From Colwellia sp. E2M01 (GTDB taxonomy: Bacteria; Pseudomonadota; Gammaproteobacteria; Enterobacterales; Alteromonadaceae), in NCBI RefSeq assembly GCF_018860585.1, contig NZ_JAHKPR010000037.1, positions 103,642 through 143,944 on the forward strand: 40,303 nt of DNA. The letters are read 5' to 3'. This document shows, in pieces, positions 1 through 9,660 of this stretch (its first letter is position 1; each line of letters begins with the position of its first letter). The translations under genes were made by a program, and so were the position numbers. Below the pieces are notes generated by a model. The model made no database searches. It was given only the letters and a program-made list of their open reading frames with translations, and was not told the DNA's origin.

Positions 1-43
1 CAGAAAATTATCGGAATTGGCATAAAGTATCTAAAGGTTTTAC

Positions 44-352
44 TTACGCTATCTTGATTGTAGGATTGAAGTTAATAACCCCCACAGAATTTACTGTCGC
101 TACCTTATTATGCTTTTTTAAAAGCGCAAAACTATGACCTGCTATATGGTGAATCGAGGTAAGCGCGTAGCCAAACTCGCTAAGGCTACAAACTGCAAAT
201 TGCTGGCTAAGGTTCATTTTATCCCACAAATAATCTTTATCACGAATAGGCTGTACTAAATCGTTTTCTACAGGTATATCAGAGAGTATGTTTGTGGTGT
301 AAGCGCAGCTATTATTTGAATTGAAGGAATGCTGTTTTAGTGTGTTTTGCAT
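44..352 (-). CDS. possible small hypothetical protein
   Basis: An open frame of 102 codons if started at the ATG at 352, which has a purine-rich GAGTGAG stretch upstream. The frame can be extended to an ATG at 388, which has no visible ribosome-binding site. I do not recognise the protein. It has no signal peptide, membrane segment or familiar motif, and two scattered cysteines do not form a pattern. It lies at the window edge, downstream of and on the same strand as the small gene at 508-675. It may be a real species-specific gene or chance. Confidence 0.3.
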   Translation of the reverse strand: MQNTLKQHSFNSNNSCAYTTNILSDIPVENDLVQPIRDKDYLWDKMNLSQQFAVCSLSEFGYALTSIHHIAGHSFALLKKHNKVATVNSVGVINFNPTIKIA

Positions 353-507
353 AATATTTCTCACTCGAATACAGGTTAGTGAGTTCATATTATCTAATTG
401 CCAACGTTATACTGTTATAAAATGTAAAACAAATATTATTTTTTGTAATGCTAATTTAAGTTATAAGTTTTTGATATTTAACTGTATTGTTATTTTTTAA
501 TCAGGAA

Positions 508-675
508 TTACTTTTGTTGTGTTATAGGGGCTATTTTATGATCTCTAATGCGATTTTGTTCTTTGCGCCAAGTTTTTAATTTCGCATAATAGTTATCCCA
601 GACACAAGGATCACATGCATTGTTACAACATTCATCCTCAGTCGGAGCAACTGGCTTTTTATTGGTATTTAACAT
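508..675 (-). CDS. small oxidoreductase-like domain protein (55 aa)
   Basis: A 55-codon gene read from the ATG at 675 to a TAA at 508. The protein holds a compact cysteine motif, ECCNNACDPCVWDNYY at residues 15-30, followed by a basic amphipathic tail. This matches the short 'oxidoreductase-like' domain (C-x3-C-x2-C followed by VWD-x-Y) found near the N terminus of small proteins in proteobacteria and in some eukaryotic mitochondrial proteins. Four cysteines in a ten-residue span suggest metal binding, but the function of the family is not settled. It is transcribed with the strand of accC and lies just beyond the accC terminator, so it is probably a separate unit. Identification rests on motif memory only. 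Confidence 0.75.
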   Translation of the reverse strand: MLNTNKKPVAPTEDECCNNACDPCVWDNYYAKLKTWRKEQNRIRDHKIAPITQQK

Positions 676-708
676 TATTTACCTATAAGACATTTAATAT
701 GTGTATTT

Positions 709-741
709 TAAAAACAAAAAAGCTCTGCAATTGCAGAGCTT
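709..741 (-). terminator. intrinsic terminator of accBC
   Basis: A perfect 20-bp palindrome AGCTCTGCAATTGCAGAGCT at 721-740 is flanked on the low-coordinate side by an A-rich run that reads as a T-run on the minus strand. This is the layout of a rho-independent terminator for accC, 55 bases past its stop codon. Confidence 0.8.
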
Positions 742-795
742 TAATTATACTTAACAGCTAATATAAATATCTGTTAAATTACTAAAACTTGTTTA

Positions 796-2142
796 TTAAT
801 CAAGTTCAGATAATTTCTTTTCTAAGTAATGAATATTAGCACCGCCATTAACAAAACCTTGATCATTTAAAATACCTTGATGCAAAGTAATGTTAGTTTT
901 GATGCCATCAATCACTAATTCAGATAAAGCATTGCGCATACGAGCAATGGCAACTTCACGACTTTCGCCCCAAGTGATTAATTTACCAATCATAGAGTCA
1001 TAGTGTGGTGGTACTGAGTAATCAGCGTAAATGTGAGAATCCCAACGAACACCTAAACCACCTGGCGGGTGGAAACGTGTGATTTTACCCGGTGAAGGAA
1101 TAAAAGTACGTGGATCTTCAGCATTGATACGACACTCAATTGAGTGACCAGATACTTCAATATCATCTTGAGTAAACGATAACTTTTGACCTGCAGCGAC
1201 ACGAAGTTGTTCTTTGATCAAATCAATACCTGTAATCATCTCACTAACTGGGTGTTCAACCTGAATACGTGTATTCATTTCAATAAAGTAGAATTCACCA
1301 TTTTCATATAAGAATTCAAATGTACCAGCACCTCGGTAGTTTATTTCAATACAAGCATTACAACAACGAGCACCAATTTGTGCGCGCAACTCAGGTGTAA
1401 TACCTGGTGCTGGCGCTTCTTCAACAACTTTTTGATGACGACGCTGCATTGAACAATCACGTTCACCTAAATGAACTGCGTTACCTTGACCATCTGCAAT
1501 AATTTGAATCTCAACATGACGTGGGTTTTCAAGGAATTTCTCCATGTAAACCATATCATTTTTGAAAATAGTACCCGCTTCTTTTTTAGTTAACGCAATT
1601 GAGTCGATTAAATCTTCTTCTTTACGTACAACGCGCATACCACGACCACCACCACCACCAGCAGCTTTAACGATAACTGGGTAACCAATACGTCTACCGT
1701 GAGCTAAGTTGGCTTCATCATTATCATCTAATGGACCATCAGAGCCTGGAACACAAGGTACACCAGCAACTTTCATTGCTTTGATCGCAGCAACTTTATC
1801 ACCCATAATACGGATGCTTTCTGCTTTTGGTCCAATAAAGGCAAAACCAGAGTTTTCAACTTGCTCAGCAAAGTCAGCGTTTTCAGCTAAAAAACCGTAA
1901 CCTGGGTGAATAGCGTCAGCATTAGTTACTTCTGCAGCAGTAATAATTGAAGGAATATTTAAGTAGCTTTCAGGCGCTGCTGGTTTACCAATACAGATAG
2001 TTTCATCAGCTAGTAAAACGTGTTTAAGGTTTTTATCAGCAGTTGAATGAACAGCTACCGTTTTAATACCTAGCTCTTTACAAGCACGTAATATACGTAA
2101 GGCAATTTCGCCACGGTTGGCAATAACAACTTTATTTAACAT
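796..2142 (-). CDS. accC: acetyl-CoA carboxylase biotin carboxylase subunit
   Basis: A 448-residue biotin carboxylase, the usual length. It uses ATP and bicarbonate to carboxylate the biotin carried on AccB, the first half of the acetyl-CoA carboxylase reaction that makes malonyl-CoA for fatty-acid synthesis. The N-terminal biotin carboxylase fold begins [20 protein letters not shown]. The ATP-grasp glycine loop [12 protein letters not shown] is near residues 159-170. The catalytic signature [21 protein letters not shown] lies near 288-308, and a C-terminal biotin carboxylase domain follows. The gene is 36 bp downstream of accB, so the two are cotranscribed. It ends at a clear terminator. Confidence 0.97.
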   Translation of the reverse strand: MLNKVVIANRGEIALRILRACKELGIKTVAVHSTADKNLKHVLLADETICIGKPAAPESYLNIPSIITAAEVTNADAIHPGYGFLAENADFAEQVENSGFAFIGPKAESIRIMGDKVAAIKAMKVAGVPCVPGSDGPLDDNDEANLAHGRRIGYPVIVKAAGGGGGRGMRVVRKEEDLIDSIALTKKEAGTIFKNDMVYMEKFLENPRHVEIQIIADGQGNAVHLGERDCSMQRRHQKVVEEAPAPGITPELRAQIGARCCNACIEINYRGAGTFEFLYENGEFYFIEMNTRIQVEHPVSEMITGIDLIKEQLRVAAGQKLSFTQDDIEVSGHSIECRINAEDPRTFIPSPGKITRFHPPGGLGVRWDSHIYADYSVPPHYDSMIGKLITWGESREVAIARMRNALSELVIDGIKTNITLHQGILNDQGFVNGGANIHYLEKKLSELD

Positions 2143-2178
2143 GGAATAACCCTTATGTCTTTATAAATAGATATGGGC

Positions 2179-2628
2179 TTATTCAATGATGAAAAGCGGC
2201 TGATCAAATTCAATAGCATCTTCATTACTTGCTAGAATTTCTTTGATAACACCAGATTTGTCCGCTTCTATTTGGTTCATCATTTTCATTGCTTCAACAA
2301 TACATAATGTATCACCAGCATTAACGTGTTTACCTACTTCAGCGAATGCAGGGGCATCAGGAGATGCTGAAGCGTAAAAAGTACCAACCATAGGAGAACG
2401 AACAACATGACCTGAAAGTACAGGAGCCGCAGCTTCTGCTGGTGCAGCGCTAACAGGTGTTGGAGCAGGAGCCGCTACAGGAGCTGGAGCCGCAGCAACA
2501 GGAGCAGCTTGTACAACTGCAGCGCCACGACTTATACGTACTGACTCTTCACCTTCAGAGATCTCTAGTTCATTGATACCTGACTCTTCTACAAGCTCAA
2601 TAAGTTTTTTTATTTTACGAATATCCAT
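2179..2628 (-). CDS. accB: biotin carboxyl carrier protein of acetyl-CoA carboxylase
   Basis: A 149-residue BCCP. The N-terminal part ([28 protein letters not shown]) is the helix seen in AccB proteins. Residues about 37-70 form the alanine/proline-rich flexible linker. The C-terminal biotinyl domain carries VEAMKMMNQ with the target lysine at Lys115. BirA attaches biotin there, and the arm then swings between AccC and the AccAD carboxyltransferase. It sits between aroQ (97 bp upstream) and accC (36 bp downstream), an order common in gammaproteobacteria. Confidence 0.97.
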   Translation of the reverse strand: MDIRKIKKLIELVEESGINELEISEGEESVRISRGAAVVQAAPVAAAPAPVAAPAPTPVSAAPAEAAAPVLSGHVVRSPMVGTFYASASPDAPAFAEVGKHVNAGDTLCIVEAMKMMNQIEADKSGVIKEILASNEDAIEFDQPLFIIE

Positions 2629-2725
2629 AGGAATACCTTAATTTGTGTTGATAAAACTAACGTTTATAAATATAAGCTAATGATTATTCATTAACTGTTA
2701 TGTTTTGTAACTAATGTTGTATTTG

Positions 2726-3184
2726 TTATTTATTTACATTTTTAATTAAGTGAGCACTGGCGGCCTCTAATGCAAAACTATAGCCTTGAGCACCAAAACC
2801 ACAGATAACAGCTGTTGCAATATCAGATAAATAAGAGTGTTTTCTAAAATTTTCACGTGCATGTACATTTGATAAATGTACTTCGATAAAGGGAATGGCA
2901 ACGGAAAGTAAAGCATCTCTTATCGCAACACTCGTATGAGTGAAAGCGGCGGGGTTTATAATAATAAAGTCTACACTTTGATAGCCGTCATGAATGATAT
3001 TGATAAGTTCATGTTCAGCATTTGATTGTAGATGCGTTAACTCAATATTTAACTGCTTAGCTTGCTCACTTAAAGCCGTCATTATATCTGACAAGCTTTG
3101 ACTACCATAAATAGTAGGCTCTCGCTTACCAAGCATATTTAAATTAGGTCCATTTAACACTAAAACTTTAAACTTTGCGCTCAT
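2726..3184 (-). CDS. aroQ: type II 3-dehydroquinate dehydratase
   Basis: A 152-residue type II dehydroquinase. It dehydrates 3-dehydroquinate to 3-dehydroshikimate in the shikimate pathway and normally assembles as a dodecamer. The protein shows the family signature [18 protein letters not shown] at residues 10-27, with the lid arginine and catalytic tyrosine. It also has [16 protein letters not shown] with the active-site histidine, and [17 protein letters not shown] with the substrate-binding histidine and arginine. It is the first gene of the aroQ-accB-accC group. No strong core promoter stands out in the 297 bp upstream, which is shared with the divergent gene at 3482. Confidence 0.96.
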   Translation of the reverse strand: MSAKFKVLVLNGPNLNMLGKREPTIYGSQSLSDIMTALSEQAKQLNIELTHLQSNAEHELINIIHDGYQSVDFIIINPAAFTHTSVAIRDALLSVAIPFIEVHLSNVHARENFRKHSYLSDIATAVICGFGAQGYSFALEAASAHLIKNVNK

Positions 3185-3481
3185 CTGCTGCTAAATCACC
3201 GTTAAAAATAAATTGGCGCTAATAATTACATAAAATAGAGGTTGTGTGAACAAAAAAAGCTATTTTTCATCGTTTTTTTTATTATTGGCGATATTAGCTT
3301 GTTTTTCGAAGAATATAGCAGCAACTTACTGGTCATACTTCTTATTGTTAATACAAGGTAAATAGTGGAAATATTTGATTTTTTGATGATTTAGGCTATT
3401 ATTCATTAATAAGTTTAATAGCTTATTGATTTTCAAAGTACTTTTCACACTAATGTACAAAATTGTTTTTCGAAGGGATTC

Positions 3482-3970
3482 ATGATCAAACATTTATATC
3501 TCTCTATTTTACTGATAATAGCGTGCTTTATGCCTGCGCAGCTATCTGCTATTGAGATAATTGCTAACCTAAAAGTTCCTGATAACAGTTTAAGTCAATC
3601 ACAGTTACGTCGAATTTATACTATGCGTCAATTACGATGGAGTGACGATAGTGTAATAACGGTATTTGTTTTACCTAGACAACATGATCTCCACAATCGC
3701 TTTGCCAAGGAGCGACTACAAATATTTCCTTATCAACTAAATCGAATTTGGAACAAATTAACCTATTCAGGCTTAGGTGTTGCTCCGATTATTATTGATT
3801 CTGAAAAGGAACTTATACAGGCAGTTATTAATACACCAGGCTCTATTGGTTATATCTACGAGAAAACCTTAGCTTCAATACAGCCAACAGAAAGTGATAA
3901 AGAGTTTGATGTGAAAGATGATCAGCAAGGCAATCAAGGAGTGGTAAATGTTATCAAAATTGAAGACTAA
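3482..3970 (+). CDS. small phosphate-binding-like periplasmic protein
   Basis: A 162-residue exported protein preceded by AAGGGA at good spacing. Residues 1-23 form a signal peptide ending LSA. The mature part resembles one lobe of PstS-type phosphate-binding proteins: SQSQLRRIYTMRQLRWSDDSVITVFVLP matches the region where PstS relatives read 'L..IF.G....W.dG..I'. The segment INTPGSIGYIYE matches their 'V..tpGaIGYv'. At half the length of a full PstS it is probably a sensory or partner-binding protein and not an ABC transporter subunit; no permease genes are nearby. The next gene starts 23 bp before its stop, so translation is likely coupled. Confidence 0.75.
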   Translation: MIKHLYLSILLIIACFMPAQLSAIEIIANLKVPDNSLSQSQLRRIYTMRQLRWSDDSVITVFVLPRQHDLHNRFAKERLQIFPYQLNRIWNKLTYSGLGVAPIIIDSEKELIQAVINTPGSIGYIYEKTLASIQPTESDKEFDVKDDQQGNQGVVNVIKIED

Positions 3971-5234
3971 TATTGTATGGTCTGGGTTGTTCTTGTTGAG
4001 CTATTGCAATTACGCACATAAGCTATTTTCACGTAAATTTCTATATACTTTTGTTATTGTTATTATTTTTAGTGGTGCGGCACATGCAGAAACAGAAAAA
4101 AATTATAACCAATCAACAATACAAGACTTTCAGTTACATGGTTTTATAGCATTAGGCCTGATTGACGTAGACGGTAGTGATTTTGTTAATGATGAAGAAG
4201 GCTTGTCTCCTGATTTAACCGAGTTAGGTCTTAATACTTCATATCAATTAACTGATACTGTACGTCTTGCTGGGCAAGTTGTGTATCTAAACGGTGGTAA
4301 TCGATATGCGAAAGGGTTCCGTGTTGATTATGCACTACTTGATTGGGCTGCCTACACCGATGAGTCGTGGCAAGCTAATATTTACTTAGGGCGCTTTAAA
4401 AATAATCATTGGTTATATTCTAGTTCGCGTGTTGTACCTTTTGCTCGCCCGAGCATTATTTTACCACAATCAGTTTATTTTGATGGTTTTCGTGATATTG
4501 CCGTTGGTAGCGATGGAGCTTATATCAAGGTTAGTCACAGTAATGATAAACTAGGTAATTTTGACTTTTCTTTAAGTTATGGAAAATCACCTATTTCAGA
4601 TAAACAAACAGAAATACTCTTAGGTGATAGCGCATTCGGTAAAACGATTCAAGATTATGAGCTTCACGGTAGCGTGTATTGGCAGCCTACTTTTTCACAA
4701 TGGCGTTTTGGTTTGTCGCTACTTAATTCTGACTTTCATTATAATCAAAACCAAGATTTTGACGTATTTTATAATGCTGAGTTTGATTTTCAATTTTATA
4801 CGATGAATGCGATGTATGAAGGAGAGTATTGGGAGTTCAGTGGTGAAATTTATCAACAACGGTTTGTTACTGATGGATTTTATGTTCCAGGTTTTCATAA
4901 AGATAGTACTGGACAGGGTTTTTATGGGCAAACACGTTATAAAGTAACCCCTAATTTAACCTTGTTAGCAAAGTATGAGTATTTCTACTTAGATAAAAAT
5001 GATAAGGATGGTAAAAAGCTTCAAGAAACAACGGGCGTGCCTTATTACTTTGGTTTTAATAACGATGTTACTTTAGGTCTTGCTTATGGGGTTAGTAGTA
5101 ATATGGAAGTTAGAGCTGAGCATCATTGGGTTGAAGGTGGAGGAAGACTTACACCTGTTGTAGTGCCAGACCCTCAAAAAAATAGCTCGGAAAAATGGAC
5201 GATGTGGGCTATACAATTTATGTACTGGTTTTAA
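3948..5234 (+). CDS. outer-membrane porin-like beta-barrel protein
   Basis: A 428-residue protein. The start at 3948 is well supported by AAGGAG six bases upstream, although it overlaps the preceding gene by 23 bp. An unusually long N-terminal leader ends in a hydrophobic stretch (KFLYTFVIVIIFSGAAHA, about residues 30-47) that should be the signal peptide. After it the sequence alternates short polar and aromatic strands throughout, with LHGFIALGLIDVDGSD as a porin-like first strand and QFMYWF as a C-terminal aromatic beta-signal ending in Phe. This is a full-length barrel of the porin or DcaP/phosphate-porin-like type; the substrate cannot be read. It lies 11 bp before the GGDEF-EAL gene. 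Confidence 0.75.
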   Translation: MLSKLKTNIVWSGLFLLSYCNYAHKLFSRKFLYTFVIVIIFSGAAHAETEKNYNQSTIQDFQLHGFIALGLIDVDGSDFVNDEEGLSPDLTELGLNTSYQLTDTVRLAGQVVYLNGGNRYAKGFRVDYALLDWAAYTDESWQANIYLGRFKNNHWLYSSSRVVPFARPSIILPQSVYFDGFRDIAVGSDGAYIKVSHSNDKLGNFDFSLSYGKSPISDKQTEILLGDSAFGKTIQDYELHGSVYWQPTFSQWRFGLSLLNSDFHYNQNQDFDVFYNAEFDFQFYTMNAMYEGEYWEFSGEIYQQRFVTDGFYVPGFHKDSTGQGFYGQTRYKVTPNLTLLAKYEYFYLDKNDKDGKKLQETTGVPYYFGFNNDVTLGLAYGVSSNMEVRAEHHWVEGGGRLTPVVVPDPQKNSSEKWTMWAIQFMYWF

Positions 5235-5245
5235 TGTGACATAAC

Positions 5246-7702
5246 ATGATTAAAAAATTTGTTGGCGTACCAACCAAATTATTGGTATTGATTATAACTA
5301 CCTTGCTGCTGTTAGCCGTAGGGTTTTCCTCTATTTCATATTTACGCTTACAAGCGGATTACCAAGAGTTTCAGAAAAATAATATTGCTCAAGGACAAGC
5401 ACAAGTTAACCTGCATAATAATATATTACGTACTAAGTTAATGGTATGGCTAGAGTCGTTCACCGATCTCATTCAATTATCTCAACAAGATGATTTTTCT
5501 ACTTTAGCGATACAGCTTGAGAAACAATACGATGCATTACAATTACATCTTAATGTAGAAGATATATGGTTAGTCGATGATAAAGAAAACATATTGTTTG
5601 CGACTAATAATTTCCCTCATCTCGTGCAAGAAAATATCGCCCAAGTCTTTAGGTTACAAGAACCCGAATATCGTATTTATTGCCCGCGAAATTGTCAAAT
5701 ATTGCTCAGTTTACCTTTACTGAATAAACAAGGGGAAATGGTTGTCGTGACTATGAGCGCTTCTTTACTTGATATGTTATTCGCGCTTAAAACAACATTA
5801 AATAGAGAAGTAGCAGTTATTCGAATGGCTGTTTCAGGAGATGAAAATATAAAAGGTATTGATGCAGAAGTCATTTCGGCATCAAATATAGATTTAACTG
5901 AGTCGATACTTGCTTCTGGCTCTTTGTATTCGACACTTGATCCAATTATAGAAAAAGGTTTAAAACTAGACTTATCAAGTAATAGTTATTTGATAAATCT
6001 ATTATTGTTGTCAGAGCAAGCAGAGCAAGATTACTTTTTAATGTTAATAAATGATGTTACTGCTTATACCAAAAAAAATGACGACTACCAAAAGCAATTT
6101 ATTTTATCCTTAAGTCTTATTTTTATTTTACTTGCAGGTTTTGTTTATTTTATCTCGAGCCCTTTTACTAAACGGTTGTTATTGCTGTCTAACGCTTTAC
6201 CGTTATTAGCACAAAAAAAGTTTAATGAATTTCGACAGGTTGATCTTAAACGTCCTCGCATGTTTGCTGATGAGCTAGATGTATTAGCTCATTCATCTCA
6301 AGAATTAAGCTTTGAGCTAGAGCAGCTTAATTTGGTGGTAGAGCAAAAAACCAAAGAGTTAGAAAACATTGCGATGTACGATTTACTGACAGGCTTACCT
6401 AATCGTAATATGTTGAATTACCAATTACGTAAATCATTAGCCAATATAACGCGTTATGAAGATGGCGTGGCGGTATTGTTTCTCGATTTAGATGACTTCA
6501 AGAAAGTTAACGACAGTAATGGCCATAACATTGGTGATAAGTTACTAATACAGGCTGCCGATCGCGTTAGGTTAAGTGTTGGTGAAACTGATTTAGCGAG
6601 TCGTTTTGGCGGTGATGAATTTGTTATTATTTTAAGTCACCTTAAAAGTATTGATGAAGCCATTGATGTTGCGGAGAATGTATTATTGCAATTTAAAGAA
6701 TCCATTAAATTAGACTCTAATGTTTTTTATGTTTCTACAAGTATTGGCATCGCTTATACCGAATCAACGACTGAAAAATCAGAAGATTTAATTAGCCATG
6801 CTGATATTGCTATGTATGAGGCAAAAGACAACGGTGGTGGTCAATACCATATTTACCACCCCGATATGTTTCAACGAGTGGCGCATCGCGTAATGCTTGA
6901 AGGTGAAGTAAGACAAGCGCTAGCGAAACAACAATTTAGCCTAAGCTTACAACCACAAATTTGTGCAATAGATAAAAGAATACATGGATTTGAAGCGTTA
7001 TTACGTTGGCAGCACCCTGAACGAGGAATGATTTCTCCAGAAGATTTTATCCCTATTTTAGAAAATTCTCAGCACATGATCGAATTAGGTTATTGGATCA
7101 TTCGCCGTTGTTTTGAATTAGCAATATTGTTAAAAGAGAACGGGTTAGCTAATACACGTATCGCCATAAACTTATCTGCAGGGCAGTTTATGGATGCAAA
7201 TTTACCTCATTTTTTAAATGAATTATTAGAGGAGTTTTCATTAAATGCTTCAGACTTTGAATTGGAGCTGACGGAGCAGACGTTAGTAAAAGATATGGAT
7301 CATACTATTGAAATGATGGAGTCATTAAAAGTTATTGGCTTTAGTTTCGCAATTGATGACTTTGGTACTGGTTATTCATCACTGGCCTACTTAAAGAAAA
7401 TGCCTGTAGACGTAATTAAAATAGATAAAAGCTTTATTTTTGGTATGTTAGAAAACCATTCAGATTATCAAATTATTACTTCAACTATTGCGATGGTGAA
7501 AAACTTAGGATTAAAAGTGGTTGCCGAAGGTGTTGAAACACAAGCTCAATTACGTAGCTTAACCGAGAATGATTGCGATATTATTCAAGGTTATTACTAT
7601 TCTAAACCTATTCCTGAAAAAGAGTTATTAGCGTCATTAGATAAACAGGTTTCTGAGGGAGGCTACTGGAAAATAGCTAAAAGCGTTAAAACGGCATTGT
7701 AA
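5246..7702 (+). CDS. membrane sensor with GGDEF and EAL domains (cyclic-di-GMP turnover)
   Basis: An 818-residue inner-membrane protein. A first membrane segment lies near residues 10-30. A periplasmic sensor region of about 250 residues follows, holding a YCPRNC cysteine pair, then a second membrane segment near 288-308. A cytoplasmic linker leads to a GGDEF domain with an intact RFGGDEF motif (GGDEF at 455-459). The allosteric I-site position five residues before it reads GETD, so the arginine of RxxD is missing. The EAL domain keeps EALLRW (583-588), NLSAGQF, ELTEQTL, IDDFGTGYSS, KIDKSFI and VAEGVET, so it looks catalytically competent as a phosphodiesterase. Its position after a binding protein and a porin suggests it senses a periplasmic ligand. 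No strong ribosome-binding site is visible at this start. Confidence 0.9.
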   Translation: MIKKFVGVPTKLLVLIITTLLLLAVGFSSISYLRLQADYQEFQKNNIAQGQAQVNLHNNILRTKLMVWLESFTDLIQLSQQDDFSTLAIQLEKQYDALQLHLNVEDIWLVDDKENILFATNNFPHLVQENIAQVFRLQEPEYRIYCPRNCQILLSLPLLNKQGEMVVVTMSASLLDMLFALKTTLNREVAVIRMAVSGDENIKGIDAEVISASNIDLTESILASGSLYSTLDPIIEKGLKLDLSSNSYLINLLLLSEQAEQDYFLMLINDVTAYTKKNDDYQKQFILSLSLIFILLAGFVYFISSPFTKRLLLLSNALPLLAQKKFNEFRQVDLKRPRMFADELDVLAHSSQELSFELEQLNLVVEQKTKELENIAMYDLLTGLPNRNMLNYQLRKSLANITRYEDGVAVLFLDLDDFKKVNDSNGHNIGDKLLIQAADRVRLSVGETDLASRFGGDEFVIILSHLKSIDEAIDVAENVLLQFKESIKLDSNVFYVSTSIGIAYTESTTEKSEDLISHADIAMYEAKDNGGGQYHIYHPDMFQRVAHRVMLEGEVRQALAKQQFSLSLQPQICAIDKRIHGFEALLRWQHPERGMISPEDFIPILENSQHMIELGYWIIRRCFELAILLKENGLANTRIAINLSAGQFMDANLPHFLNELLEEFSLNASDFELELTEQTLVKDMDHTIEMMESLKVIGFSFAIDDFGTGYSSLAYLKKMPVDVIKIDKSFIFGMLENHSDYQIITSTIAMVKNLGLKVVAEGVETQAQLRSLTENDCDIIQGYYYSKPIPEKELLASLDKQVSEGGYWKIAKSVKTAL

Positions 7703-7756
7703 GTCGCAAGCCGTTTGAAAATTGGAAATAATACTAGGTTAATTAAATTGTCTATT

Positions 7757-7800
7757 TTAGTTAACCTCAACTTTGCTTAACCAGAGCTGAGGTTAACTAA
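7757..7800. terminator. stem-loop between convergent genes, probable bidirectional terminator
   Basis: Perfect 13-bp arms TTAGTTAACCTCA (7757-7769) and TGAGGTTAACTAA (7788-7800) with an 18-nt loop lie between the plus-strand GGDEF-EAL gene and the minus-strand dsbD. The T-runs are weak, so termination is inferred mainly from position. Confidence 0.5.
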
Positions 7801-7831
7801 TTAAAAGCTAGTTAAAATCTCTTTAAAACAA

Positions 7832-9655
7832 CTAAAATATTGATTTAATATGAGCAGTAAACTCTGCAGCATTCATAAAACCAGTCGTACGCTGAGCCGT
7901 TAATTCATTGCCTTGCACATCAAAAAATAAAATTGTAGGTAAACCTAACACATTATAACGTTTTACAAACTCAGCGTTGTTTGTTGAATCAAAGTCGGTC
8001 ATATCTACTTGAATCCATACCGTATTGCTTAATGCCTGCTGCACTTGAGCATCAACAAAAGTGTACTTTTCAAACTCTTTACAAGCGATGCACCAATCAG
8101 CGTATAAATCTACCATCACAGTTTTTTCTTGCTGCGTCGCTAAGGCTATTTCAGCATCAAGCTCTGCTATGGTCGACACCATTATAAAGTTGTTATTGTG
8201 TGAGCTTTGTGAAGTTACATTCGTAGATGGAAATATAATTTGATAAGCGAGATTAGCGCCAAAAAATAACATTAAAAATATAACTAATGAGCGGAAGCCA
8301 TACCAAAAACCTTTATCTTGCTGAGCGTCTTTAGCTGCATGGTTTTGATTAGTCACATAGAAATAACTAGCGCTAGCTAATATTAATAAAGCCCATAATA
8401 CTTGACCAATAATTATAGGAAGAAAACGTTCAAGTAAAAATATAGGTACCGCAAGTAACAGTAAGCCGAAAATATTTTTAATGATATTCATCCATGCACC
8501 GGCTTTTGGTAATAACTTACCACCAGAGCTACCCAAAATTAATAAAGGTAAGCCCATACCTAAACTTAGTGCGTATAAAGCGGAGGCGCCTAGTACAACA
8601 TCGCCTGTTTGAGAAATATATAATAATGCGCCGGTTAATGGGGCTGTAGTACAAGGTGAAGCGACTAAGCCAGAAATAACCCCCATCATTAATACACCGG
8701 TGATAGAGCCACCTTTTTGTTTGTTACTAATATTATTTAACTTGTTTTGCCAACTTGCCGGTAATGCTAAGTTAAAAATTCCAAACATAGAAAGGGCTAA
8801 AAATATAAATAAAACACTTAAACCAATTAATACAAAAGGATGTTGAAATACAGCTTGGAATTTTGCACCAGCTAAAGCGACCACAACACCTAATAATGTA
8901 TAAGTTACAGCCATACCTTGTACATAGAAAAAAGAAAGTGTGAATGCTTTTTTAGTGGTTAATTTATCTCCTTGACCAACAATAATCCCCGTCAAAATAG
9001 GGTACATAGGAAATACGCAAGGAGTAAAAGATAATAATAAGCCACCAACAAAAAAGGCAATAAGCGTTAGTAGTAAACTTTCTTGCTTAAGCATGTCTGA
9101 TAGTTTGTGCTGTTCGCTTTTTGTCTCTGTTTGTAAGTTATCGTTTACTTTTTCACTTAAGGCAGGCTCGCTTGTTACTAAATTATTTGTCGATAATTGG
9201 CTTAATTGAATCGTTTGGCTTTTAGGCGCATAACATAAACCTTTTTCGGCACAACCTTGGTAGCTTATTTTGATTCTACCGTCATTTGATACCTGTTCAA
9301 GATCTATTATGAAGGATAATTGTTTAGTAAATATTTGTTGTACACCAAAAAACTCATCTTCGTGAGCTATACCTTCAGGTAGATTCACTGAAGCAAAGCT
9401 AGCGTTAGTCGCTTTAAACTTAAACTGATGGCGATATAAATAATACTCTGGCGCAATGGTGAAATTAATTTTTAACTGATTGTTTTCTTGATAAAAATTG
9501 AATTCAAACGCTTCATCAACCTTTAAGAATTCATCGTCATTACTAAATAAACTGTTAGTTGATACATCAAACGGAGATGTTGAAGCGTTTGAAGGTTGGG
9601 GTTGTAAAGTAAAGATAACTAATGTCATCAAACATAAGGAAAGAAAATATTTCAT
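7832..9655 (-). CDS. dsbD: thiol:disulfide interchange protein DsbD
   Basis: A 607-residue three-domain DsbD. It carries electrons from cytoplasmic thioredoxin across the inner membrane to periplasmic DsbC, DsbG and cytochrome-maturation partners. After a signal peptide (residues 1-25) comes the periplasmic alpha domain with the cysteine pair QGCAEKGLCYAP (Cys135, Cys141). The eight-helix membrane domain has its redox cysteines in FTPCVFPMYPILTG and SPCTTAPLTGALL. The C-terminal thioredoxin-like gamma domain has DWCIACKEFE (Cys522, Cys525) and the cis-proline segment GLPTILFFD. All six redox cysteines are present. Its start is 5 bp after the cutA stop, so the two form an operon. Confidence 0.97.
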   Translation of the reverse strand: MKYFLSLCLMTLVIFTLQPQPSNASTSPFDVSTNSLFSNDDEFLKVDEAFEFNFYQENNQLKINFTIAPEYYLYRHQFKFKATNASFASVNLPEGIAHEDEFFGVQQIFTKQLSFIIDLEQVSNDGRIKISYQGCAEKGLCYAPKSQTIQLSQLSTNNLVTSEPALSEKVNDNLQTETKSEQHKLSDMLKQESLLLTLIAFFVGGLLLSFTPCVFPMYPILTGIIVGQGDKLTTKKAFTLSFFYVQGMAVTYTLLGVVVALAGAKFQAVFQHPFVLIGLSVLFIFLALSMFGIFNLALPASWQNKLNNISNKQKGGSITGVLMMGVISGLVASPCTTAPLTGALLYISQTGDVVLGASALYALSLGMGLPLLILGSSGGKLLPKAGAWMNIIKNIFGLLLLAVPIFLLERFLPIIIGQVLWALLILASASYFYVTNQNHAAKDAQQDKGFWYGFRSLVIFLMLFFGANLAYQIIFPSTNVTSQSSHNNNFIMVSTIAELDAEIALATQQEKTVMVDLYADWCIACKEFEKYTFVDAQVQQALSNTVWIQVDMTDFDSTNNAEFVKRYNVLGLPTILFFDVQGNELTAQRTTGFMNAAEFTAHIKSIF

Positions 9656-9660
9656 GTAAA

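Noticed and set aside
4624..4931. Short ORFs on both strands inside the porin gene
   Set aside because: Low-complexity frames in AT-rich coding sequence, fully inside a well-supported gene.
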